From Bifidobacterium breve (GTDB lineage: Bacteria > Actinomycetota > Actinomycetes > Nanopelagicales > Nanopelagicaceae), in NCBI GenBank assembly GCA_943324025.2, contig CALPKA020000048.1, forward strand, positions 1 to 5,513: DNA of 5,513 nt, read 5' to 3'. The position numbers were made by a program, and so were the translations under genes. How positions within the stretch are numbered: position 1 is the stretch's first letter; the number at the start of each line of letters is the position of its first letter. Under the pieces are notes generated by a model. That model was not told the DNA's origin. It saw only the letters and a list, made by a program, of their open reading frames with translations, and did not search any database. Below, piece after piece: positions 1 through 5,513 of this stretch.

Positions 1-1
1 C

Positions 2-1063
2 ACATTCTTAGATCGTTTCTCCCGCCAGCGAATAATTAGAAATTGTAATTACCTAAGGGCGGCTAATTTATTAATAATTGCCTGGTTAATTAACAACAGC
101 TCAACTGGATTAATTCTCACATTATTTGTTTTATTTGCCTTTGGTGTTAATCGATTGATTTTATCTGGACTTTCAGCTGGATTACCTTTACTGGTAAAGA
201 AAGAGGAGTTGATCGACGCAAATGCATTAGCGGTAACTGGTGGAACAATTTGGGTTGTAATTGGTGGTGGCATTGGAATTGCAATTAAAAATCTGCTTAG
301 CCAATCTTCAAATGCAGATTTTGCAGATGCCATAGTTATTTTGGTTGCATCTGCTGGCTTTTTTACAGCAGGACTTGCCACCTATCGATTAAATAAATAT
401 GAGATCGGGCCAAGTGAGAATGAAACACTAGATCATGCCCGTGGCTATAAAGATGTATTAGAGGGATTAAAGATTTTAAGAGCTCATTTTGATACCTTGG
501 TTGGAATTTTTGCAGTTGGAATTCAAAGAGGTGGCATAACTGCTTTGACTTTGATGGCTTTATTGTTAGAAAGAAATGCATTTAATGATCCGGCAGATCC
601 AGACGCAGGTCTTGCTGGTTTTGGAATGGCACTTGCTATTGCTGGTATAGGAATTGGACTGGGTGCAATAATTTCACCATATGGCGTAATTAAATTTGGT
701 CGCCACCGATGGATGCGCCTTTTAATGTTTTTGTGTATTCCGCCCTTATTAATTTACGCTTTAAATGTTAATGAAATTACCATGATTGGTAGCGCATTTT
801 TAGTTGGGTTGTGTGGCCAGGGAATTAAAGTTACAAATGATGCCCTGGTTCAATCAAAAATTAATGATGAGTTTCGTGGCCGAGTTTTTGCCTTTTATGA
901 TGTGGCAGTTAATGCTGGAATTGTAATTGGCGCAATCGGAGCGGCTCTTCTCTTACCTGATAATGGTGTGACTGCAGTATTGCCAATCACGATCGCTGCC
1001 TTTTATTTGTTTGCCGCATTATTTTTAATGCGTAAAACTAATTTTGCCCCTTCCACCAAGTAA
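2..1063 (+). CDS. MFS transporter, probable exporter (MFS_3/EntS-like), 5'-truncated by window edge
   Basis: This is the C-terminal 353 codons of a major facilitator superfamily transporter, an inner-membrane secondary carrier. The frame is open to the left edge, so the true start lies outside the window; a TTG at 155 lies inside the protein and is not a start. The first visible residues, LDRFSRQR, match the MFS loop 2-3 motif (G-x-x-x-D-R-x-x-R-R), so roughly the first two membrane helices are missing. Several hydrophobic helices follow. A second-half loop reads GVIKFGRHRW (about visible residue 228), and RGRVFAFYD (about residue 292) is typical of the EntS-like MFS_3 group of siderophore, drug or metabolite exporters. 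The gene ends with a basic tail (MRKTNFAPSTK) and TAA. Substrate cannot be told from sequence. It converges on cca, and the two coding regions overlap by 26 bp. The family call is firm; the export direction is inference from the subfamily. Confidence 0.9.
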   Translation, partial: TFLDRFSRQRIIRNCNYLRAANLLIIAWLINNSSTGLILTLFVLFAFGVNRLILSGLSAGLPLLVKKEELIDANALAVTGGTIWVVIGGGIGIAIKNLLSQSSNADFADAIVILVASAGFFTAGLATYRLNKYEIGPSENETLDHARGYKDVLEGLKILRAHFDTLVGIFAVGIQRGGITALTLMALLLERNAFNDPADPDAGLAGFGMALAIAGIGIGLGAIISPYGVIKFGRHRWMRLLMFLCIPPLLIYALNVNEITMIGSAFLVGLCGQGIKVTNDALVQSKINDEFRGRVFAFYDVAVNAGIVIGAIGAALLLPDNGVTAVLPITIAAFYLFAALFLMRKTNFAPSTK

Positions 1064-2471
1064 GTAACTCTGCAGTGGCAGCCTCTTTGCCAATAGGCCC
1101 CTTTTCTAATCTCAACTCAAGTAAGAAGTCATATGCTTTTCCAACAGTTGGTGAAGGCTTGATAGCAAGAATTTGCATAATCTCTTCCCCTGATAAATCT
1201 GGCCGGATTTTGTCTAACTCCTCTTGCTCCATAAGCAAAGCAATCCGCTCTTCAAGTTGATCATAAGTTTTAGCTAAAGACTCCGCCTTCTTTTTATTTC
1301 GGGTTGTGCAATCAGCCCTGGTTAGTAAATGAAGGTGGGTAAGTAATGGACCAGCATCTCTTACATATCTTCTAACAGCAGAATCAGTCCATTCACCAGA
1401 GCCATATCCGTGAAAGCGCAGGTGAAGGAAAACTAATTGAGAAACATCTTCAATCATGTGGTTATCAAAACGAAGTTTCTTCATTCGCTCTTTACACATT
1501 CTGGCCCCAACAACCTCATGGTGATGAAATGAAACTCCACCGCCTGCAATTAATTGCTTTGTTTTTGGCTTGCCAATGTCATGAAGTAATGCGGCAAGGC
1601 GCAAGGTTAAATTTGGTCCGTCCAATCTGCTTTCTAAGCCAATTGCTTGCTCTAAAACAGTTAGTGAGTGCTCATAAACATCTTTATGGTGGTGATGTTC
1701 ATCAATTTCAAGTTTTAACTTTGGCACCTCAGGCAGGAAGTAATCAGCTAAACCAGTTTCAACTAAGACAGTTATGCCAATTCTTGGTGATGGGCTCATT
1801 AAAATCTTAATGAACTCATCGCGGATTCGCTCAAATGAAATTATCTCAAGCCTTGTTGCCATGCTTTTAATTGCCACCAAAACAGATGGATCAATTTCAA
1901 AATTAAGCTGGCTCATAAATCTTGCCGCCCGCATCATTCGAAGTGGATCATCACTAAAGGATTCTTCGGCCTTTCCTGGTGTTTTAATTAATTTATTTTG
2001 TAAATCTGCAACACCATTGAATAGATCGATAAAGGTTGGCTCAGGGGTGGTTAGCTCAAGTGCCATTGCATTGATTGTGAAATCTCTTCTTGCTAAATCA
2101 CCTTCGATAGTTTTGCCAAACTCAACATTTGGTTTACGAGAGGAGCTGTCATAACTTTCACTTCGATAAGTTGTAACCTCAACTGTGATCTCACCTTTTT
2201 TTCCTGCCACAGTTCCAAATGCTGCGCCAATATCCCAAACAGAATCAGCCCATTTATTTAATATTTTTTCACAATCTTTTGGATGAGCATCGGTTGTGAA
2301 ATCTAAATCATTTCCAAGTCTGCCTAAAATTGCATCGCGAACTGGTCCGCCAACTAAAGCTAATTTATATCCAGCAGATTTAAATAAGGATGCTAACTCT
2401 GTTGCCTCAGGTGCTCGCGAAGTGAGAGTGGTTATCGCAAGTTGGGCGGCTGCATCGATTGGTGTTTTCAC
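1038..2471 (-). CDS. cca: CCA tRNA nucleotidyltransferase (class II, actinobacterial type, with HD domain)
   Basis: A 477-residue enzyme that adds or repairs the 3'-terminal CCA of tRNAs using CTP and ATP in the cytoplasm. Its actinobacterial orthologue is annotated pcnA in M. tuberculosis (Rv3907c), although it is a CCA-adding enzyme rather than a poly(A) polymerase. The N-terminal nucleotidyltransferase head has the GG motif LVGGPVRD (39-46) and the metal-binding DLD (55-57). RRDFTINAMA (128-137) and DPLRMMRAARF (175-185) follow, the latter two being class II motifs for nucleotide choice. A C-terminal HD phosphohydrolase-like domain carries HHHHKDVYEH (259-268) and HDIGKP (297-302). The tail LSGEEIMQIL (426-435) is typical of the actinobacterial subfamily. 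The start is GTG; an in-frame TAA lies five codons upstream, and none of the four codons between is a start codon. No Shine-Dalgarno sequence is seen, in keeping with the leaderless promoter proposed just upstream. Length is normal and all key residues are present. Confidence 0.97.
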   Translation of the reverse strand: MKTPIDAAAQLAITTLTSRAPEATELASLFKSAGYKLALVGGPVRDAILGRLGNDLDFTTDAHPKDCEKILNKWADSVWDIGAAFGTVAGKKGEITVEVTTYRSESYDSSSRKPNVEFGKTIEGDLARRDFTINAMALELTTPEPTFIDLFNGVADLQNKLIKTPGKAEESFSDDPLRMMRAARFMSQLNFEIDPSVLVAIKSMATRLEIISFERIRDEFIKILMSPSPRIGITVLVETGLADYFLPEVPKLKLEIDEHHHHKDVYEHSLTVLEQAIGLESRLDGPNLTLRLAALLHDIGKPKTKQLIAGGGVSFHHHEVVGARMCKERMKKLRFDNHMIEDVSQLVFLHLRFHGYGSGEWTDSAVRRYVRDAGPLLTHLHLLTRADCTTRNKKKAESLAKTYDQLEERIALLMEQEELDKIRPDLSGEEIMQILAIKPSPTVGKAYDFLLELRLEKGPIGKEAATAELLTWWKGQN

Positions 2472-2480
2472 GGTGGTACT

Positions 2481-2486
2481 AGGTTA
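2481..2486 (-). promoter_or_regulatory. Candidate -10 element for cca, leaderless or near-leaderless
   Basis: On the minus strand the hexamer TAACCT fits the actinobacterial TANNNT -10 pattern. Its last T lies 9 nt before the cca GTG, so transcription would begin about 0-3 nt before the start codon. There is no purine-rich ribosome binding site between them. The expected -35 position (about 2504-2509) reads CTCGGC, which is not consensus; weak -35 boxes are common in Actinobacteria. The placement supports the call, but a hexamer of this looseness can occur by chance. Confidence 0.45.
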
Positions 2487-2504
2487 GAGCAGGAAGCCTT
2501 GGAG

Positions 2505-2525
2505 CCGAGTGGGCAATACCCGAGT
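2505..2525. repeat. Direct repeat CCGAGT x2, possible operator between divergent promoters
   Basis: CCGAGT occurs at 2505-2510 and again at 2520-2525, 15 nt apart start to start, in the middle of the divergent spacer. One copy falls near the expected -35 region of the cca promoter and the other near that of the NUDIX promoter. A regulator binding both could affect both directions. The repeat is only 6 bp and may be chance. Confidence 0.2.
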
Positions 2526-2544
2526 CATTAGCAGTTTGAGGCAG

Positions 2545-2550
2545 TATCCT
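2545..2550 (+). promoter_or_regulatory. Candidate -10 element for the NUDIX-DUF6049-murJ operon, leaderless
   Basis: TATCCT fits the TANNNT actinobacterial -10 pattern and sits 6 nt before the ATG at 2557. With the usual 6-nt gap from -10 to start site, transcription would begin exactly on the A of that ATG, giving a leaderless mRNA. No Shine-Dalgarno sequence is positioned for this ATG. The -35 region (about 2522-2527) is not consensus. This placement is the main reason for choosing the ATG at 2557 over the upstream GTG at 2509. It would serve the whole rightward operon, since no other gap is available for a promoter. Confidence 0.6.
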
Positions 2551-2556
2551 TACGAT

Positions 2557-3150
2557 ATGACCCCAGCAGATAATGCGGGTGGCAATCAGGATTTAGGCAG
2601 TACTCGTAAGGGTGCGCAAAATAGTAGTTCTGGTAAGCCCGCTAAAAAACATAATTCACCAAACCGCAAAAACAATAAGGGTAATCAGGGTGGAAAAAAT
2701 AACCCACGGGTTAAATATGCAAAACGAATTGATGAGGTAAGTGCTGGAGGTTTAGTCGTTGATAAAACCGGCACCAAAGGTTTATTAATTGGCAGATTAG
2801 ATCCTAAAGATGCATCCCATGAAAGATTGCTTTGGTCACTACCAAAAGGTCATATTGAAGAGGGTGAATCACCAGAGCAGGCTGCAATCCGTGAGGTTGC
2901 TGAAGAAACTGGCATTAAGAGTGAGATTACAAGATCTCTTGGTGTGATTGATTTTTGGTTTATGGCTAGCGGAAAAAGAATTCATAAAACTGTTCACCAC
3001 TTTTTATTTACTGAAGTTGGCGGCAAATTAGCCCCGCAAGTAACTGAGGTTGATGATGTTGCTTGGTTTCCGATCGAGGAGATTGTTAGCAAACTTGCCT
3101 ATCCGGATGAACGAAAACTTATTGCAAAATCAGGACAGCTAGTACCGTGA
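2557..3150 (+). CDS. NUDIX hydrolase, MutT4-like, with disordered N-terminal tail
   Basis: A 197-residue cytoplasmic NUDIX hydrolase, which would cleave a nucleoside diphosphate linked to another moiety with a divalent metal. The NUDIX box (G-x5-E-x7-REUXEEXGU) is complete at residues 98-120: G98, E104, then REVAEETGI (112-120). It is introduced by WSLPKGHIEEGE. The first ~50 residues are low-complexity and rich in Asn, Lys, Gly and Ser, without predicted fold; the domain begins near KRIDEVSAGGLVV (56-68). The end LAYPDERKLIA is, from memory, typical of actinobacterial MutT4 homologues. In M. tuberculosis mutT4 (Rv3908) occupies the same place, divergent from pcnA and upstream of the DUF6049 and murJ genes. 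The exact substrate (8-oxo-dGTP, another NTP, or a cap-like end) is not decided by the sequence. The ATG is preferred over the in-frame GTG at 2509, which would add 16 residues and lies upstream of the -10 box. The stop overlaps the next start by 4 nt. Confidence 0.93.
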   Translation: MTPADNAGGNQDLGSTRKGAQNSSSGKPAKKHNSPNRKNNKGNQGGKNNPRVKYAKRIDEVSAGGLVVDKTGTKGLLIGRLDPKDASHERLLWSLPKGHIEEGESPEQAAIREVAEETGIKSEITRSLGVIDFWFMASGKRIHKTVHHFLFTEVGGKLAPQVTEVDDVAWFPIEEIVSKLAYPDERKLIAKSGQLVP

Positions 3151-4241
3151 AAAAGATTTGGGTTTTAATAGCCGCGCTATTAATTCCACTTACCCTCTCG
3201 CCGGCTGCTAGCGCTGTTCAAGAGGTTGTGATTTCAGAGCCAACTCATCGCTTATCAGATGGTGTTTTCTTTGATGATCTACTCGCAATAAAACTTTCAC
3301 CAACTGGCTCACTAGGAATATTGGTTTATTCAAACTCAAAAAGTGTTCGCTCTTGGTTAATTGATCCAGCGACAATCGAAGAGATATTGGCTATGAGCAA
3401 TGGTTACGGAGTTTTAGATGGGGCAACACCTACTGGACAGCAAATTGCAAAGGATTGGTTAGCCCAATTTGAAAGAGTAAGTAAAGGACAAAGAATTTAC
3501 TCACTTACCTACGGAAACCCATCAAATTATTGGGTTGACCAATTATTGAAAAATGAATTACAAACTATTAAATCTGGTGGAAAAAATGCACTTGAACAAG
3601 CGCTAATAAGATCAACTTCAGAAAGTGATGCGATAAATGGTGAAAAGCAGCCACTTTCTAAATCAAATATTAATTTAATAAAGTACATGCAGCGGCAGAT
3701 TAATTTGTTGGGTACGGTAGTTGATAAGAATGAGTTACTTTCCTATCAATTAAGAATTAGCCAATTATTAAACCCAGATATCGATAAAGAAAGCATCTCT
3801 TATTTACTTAAAGATTTTGATAAATCAATCACTGGTATGAGAAACAAACTAAGAGTTACAAAATCAAAATTCACTATTACCTCAGCAAAAGAGGAGTTAC
3901 CAATTACCTTGGTAAATAACTTTGATACACCAGTGAATTTAAAGCTAAGCATTAGAGCAATTAATAGCAAGGTGGTTGCATCTTCGGTGGATAAGATTCA
4001 GTTAGAGCCAAATTCAAAGCAACAGGTGCTGCTACCAATTGAGGTATTGGCCAGTGGAGAATCGGCCTTACTTGCCCAGCTTACAAACCTAGATAATCGA
4101 CCAATTGGGTATCCGGTAAATATAAATCTAAAACTTTCAGTAATTAGCCCCGTCGCCACATGGATTACCTCAGGTGCTGCGGTACTTTTATTTTTGGCAG
4201 CAATTGTCCAAAGTGTCCGTAGGGTAAGGCGGCGAAAGTAA
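3147..4241 (+). CDS. DUF6049-type exported, membrane-anchored protein, short form
   Basis: A 364-residue envelope protein of unknown function. The GTG start forms a GTGA overlap with the NUDIX stop; an AGGA lies about 11 nt upstream, a weak ribosome binding site. A clear signal peptide occupies residues 1-23 (MKK, hydrophobic core, then PAASA with cleavage before V24). The outside part contains WLIDP (70-74), a W104-centred segment, and SLTYGNP (119-125), which resemble the conserved DUF6049 region around its W-DP and Y-x-DP-type motifs. Residues about 235-335 look like an immunoglobulin-like beta domain (ITLVNNFDTPVNLKLSI and following). One membrane helix lies at about 339-357, followed by a short basic end, RRVRRRK, so the bulk faces outside. 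The M. tuberculosis neighbour in this position, Rv3909, is about 800 residues, so this copy is less than half that length, yet it is intact at both ends. Family assignment rests on motifs plus synteny; function is unknown, but coupling to murJ suggests envelope assembly. Confidence 0.8.
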   Translation: MKKIWVLIAALLIPLTLSPAASAVQEVVISEPTHRLSDGVFFDDLLAIKLSPTGSLGILVYSNSKSVRSWLIDPATIEEILAMSNGYGVLDGATPTGQQIAKDWLAQFERVSKGQRIYSLTYGNPSNYWVDQLLKNELQTIKSGGKNALEQALIRSTSESDAINGEKQPLSKSNINLIKYMQRQINLLGTVVDKNELLSYQLRISQLLNPDIDKESISYLLKDFDKSITGMRNKLRVTKSKFTITSAKEELPITLVNNFDTPVNLKLSIRAINSKVVASSVDKIQLEPNSKQQVLLPIEVLASGESALLAQLTNLDNRPIGYPVNINLKLSVISPVATWITSGAAVLLFLAAIVQSVRRVRRRK

Positions 4242-5513
4242 TGTCAGATAGTCAATTAGTGCGCGCATCCTCTGTGATGGCAGTCGGCACTATCGCCTCC
4301 CGAGTAACAGGATTAATCCGCAATTTGTTAGTAGTTGCTTTATTGGGAACCGCACTCCTTGGCGATACCTACAACGTTGCCAACACAATGCCAAATATTT
4401 TATATAACTTGCTAGTTGGTGGGGCGTTAACTGCAGTTTTTGTGCCACAAATAGTTAGATCATTAAGAGATTCAGATGGTGGTAACGCATTTATCTCAAG
4501 GTTGTTTACCTTAACAATTACATTCTTATTTTTGCTTACAGTTCTTGGCATTGTTTTTGCGCCACAAATAGTAAATATCTATGCCCCAGATTATGCAGGG
4601 CGAACTGAATTTGATATCACTGTTTCTTTGATGCGTTACTGCTTGCCACAAATCTTCTTTTTAGGACTGTTTGCTTTGCTTGGCCAGATTGCAAATGCTA
4701 AAGGTAAATTTGGACCGATGATGTGGGCCCCGGTGATAAATAATTTAATCACAATCGCATTATTTGCATTTTTGTTATCCAACAACCAAAACCTAAGCGT
4801 TAACAATATTTCAGATGATCAATTGTTGTGGTTAGGTCTTGGTACGACAGCTGGATATCTAGCCCAGGCTGTAATTTTATTTCCAGTCATAATTAAAAGT
4901 GGTGTTAAGTTATCTTTAAAGTTTGATTGGGTGAATGCTCAAATTATTAAATCGTTTAAACTTGCTGGCTGGAGCTTTGTTTATGCCTTAATCTCACAAC
5001 TTTCATATCTTGTCACAATTAATATTGCTACCTCTGCTGCAATTAATGCCGCATCCGACGGCGTTACTACTGGAGTTGGATACACCCCTTATGCAAATGC
5101 ATATTTGGTTTTAATCCTGCCGCACTCAATTATTGCAGTTTCAATAGTCACCGCATTACTTCCTAAAATTTCTAATTTAGTAATTGATAAGAAGTATTTA
5201 GAGATCACAAATGCAATGAGTATGGCGATGAAATTAATTGGGTTATTTACTGTTCCAGCAGCAATTTTGTTTTTTGCATTTGGTGAATTAGTTTCAAATG
5301 TTTTGTATTTTGGTATCTCAACCCAAGATGCAAATTATTTAGGTTTAACTCTGGCAGCTTTTGCCTTTGGGTTAATCCCAGTAAGCATAAATCTGGTGCT
5401 ACTGCGCGGGTTAAATGCCTTTGAGAATCTAAAATCTCAAGTATTAGGCAATTTGATTATGAATGTAATCTCTGTTGCACTTTCACTGTTGGCAGCTGCT
5501 TACTTAGAACCCA
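4241..5513 (+). CDS. murJ: MurJ, lipid II flippase (MviN family), 3'-truncated by window edge
   Basis: Integral inner-membrane flippase of the MOP exporter superfamily, which moves the peptidoglycan precursor lipid II to the outer face of the membrane. The ATG overlaps the preceding TAA by one base (TAATG), so it is probably translated by reinitiation; AGGGTAAGG 12-20 nt upstream is a loose ribosome binding site. The first 424 residues are visible and remain open at the right edge; the usual bare MurJ is about 510-550. Diagnostic features are SRVTGLIRN (20-28; R21 and R27 align with E. coli R18 and R24), D42 (E. coli D39), MPN (50-52), GGALTAVFVP (60-69) and VTALLPKIS in the second half. At least ten hydrophobic helices are visible. 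Tyr55 stands where E. coli has Arg52. The M. tuberculosis homologue carries an extra C-terminal pseudokinase region; whether this one does lies beyond the window. Confidence 0.96.
   Translation, partial: MSDSQLVRASSVMAVGTIASRVTGLIRNLLVVALLGTALLGDTYNVANTMPNILYNLLVGGALTAVFVPQIVRSLRDSDGGNAFISRLFTLTITFLFLLTVLGIVFAPQIVNIYAPDYAGRTEFDITVSLMRYCLPQIFFLGLFALLGQIANAKGKFGPMMWAPVINNLITIALFAFLLSNNQNLSVNNISDDQLLWLGLGTTAGYLAQAVILFPVIIKSGVKLSLKFDWVNAQIIKSFKLAGWSFVYALISQLSYLVTINIATSAAINAASDGVTTGVGYTPYANAYLVLILPHSIIAVSIVTALLPKISNLVIDKKYLEITNAMSMAMKLIGLFTVPAAILFFAFGELVSNVLYFGISTQDANYLGLTLAAFAFGLIPVSINLVLLRGLNAFENLKSQVLGNLIMNVISVALSLLAAAYLEP

Noticed and set aside
155..157. TTG at 155 as the start of the MFS gene
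   Set aside because: The frame is open from the left edge and encodes the MFS loop 2-3 motif before this codon, so it is internal.
49..581. Two minus-strand open frames (49-381 and 363-581) under the MFS gene
   Set aside because: Both are antisense shadows of the MFS coding frame, which has clear family motifs. Neither has a recognisable domain.
1069..1096. CTGC-AGTG-GCAG and GGCA...TGCC mini-hairpins as a terminator between MFS and cca
   Set aside because: Stems are only 4 bp, there is no T-run in the right place, and they lie within the cca coding sequence.
1529..1810. 93-codon plus-strand open frame antisense to the HD domain of cca
   Set aside because: Composition (Gln/Leu/His-rich) reflects the reverse complement of the cca codons. 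There is no independent support.
1774..2154. 126-codon plus-strand open frame inside cca
   Set aside because: It is antisense to the catalytic head of a well-supported cca gene. Its translation has no recognisable domain, and no promoter or ribosome binding site is evident.
1824..2471. His-rich tracts in the CCA enzyme (HHHH and HHH) as a metal-sensor insertion
   Set aside because: They fall in the HD domain at the normal metal-ligand region of the actinobacterial CCA family, so they are probably ordinary.
2509..2556. Upstream GTG at 2509 as start of the NUDIX gene (16 more residues)
   Set aside because: It lies upstream of the TATCCT -10 box, has no ribosome binding site, and the extra residues are not family-like. 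The ATG at 2557 fits a leaderless start exactly.
4369..4551. 60-codon minus-strand open frame inside murJ
   Set aside because: It is antisense to conserved MurJ helices 2-3 and has no features of its own.

Overview
The window is a gene-dense, AT-rich bacterial segment (by eye about 40% GC) whose gene content is actinobacterial. The order is: actinobacterial-type CCA tRNA nucleotidyltransferase (minus strand), then divergently a MutT4-like NUDIX hydrolase, a DUF6049-type secreted/membrane protein, and the lipid II flippase MurJ. This is the order I know from Mycobacterium tuberculosis (Rv3907c pcnA / Rv3908 mutT4 / Rv3909 / Rv3910 murJ), a block near the chromosome origin in many Actinobacteria. 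Low GC, very short spacers and overlapping genes suggest a streamlined freshwater actinobacterium (acI / Nanopelagicales-like). That assignment is inference, not proven by the sequence.

Layout. Positions 2-1063 (+) hold the 3' part of a drug/metabolite-type MFS exporter that enters from the left edge. Its 3' end overlaps the convergent cca gene (1038-2471, -) by 26 bp. An 85-bp divergent spacer (2472-2556) separates cca from the rightward operon. It carries a good -10 element for each direction, each placed so that its transcript would start at or within a few bases of the start codon (leaderless mRNAs). The rightward operon is NUDIX (2557-3150), DUF6049 protein (3147-4241) and murJ (4241 to the right edge, incomplete). 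It is joined by a GTGA overlap (4 nt) and a TAATG overlap (1 nt), so translational coupling is likely.

How the genes fit together. CCA-adding enzyme matures or repairs tRNA 3' ends. The NUDIX enzyme probably hydrolyses a nucleoside-diphosphate-linked substrate. The DUF6049 protein is exported and membrane-anchored by one C-terminal helix, and it is co-translated with MurJ, which flips the peptidoglycan precursor lipid II. The operon arrangement suggests an envelope role for the DUF6049 protein.

I found no RNA genes, mobile elements, CRISPR arrays or long repeats, and no gene-free stretch over 300 bases. This is mainly a conserved housekeeping region. The most interesting points are the short DUF6049 protein, the Asn/Lys/Gly-rich tail on the NUDIX enzyme, the paired leaderless promoters, and a Tyr in MurJ where the E. 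coli protein has Arg52.
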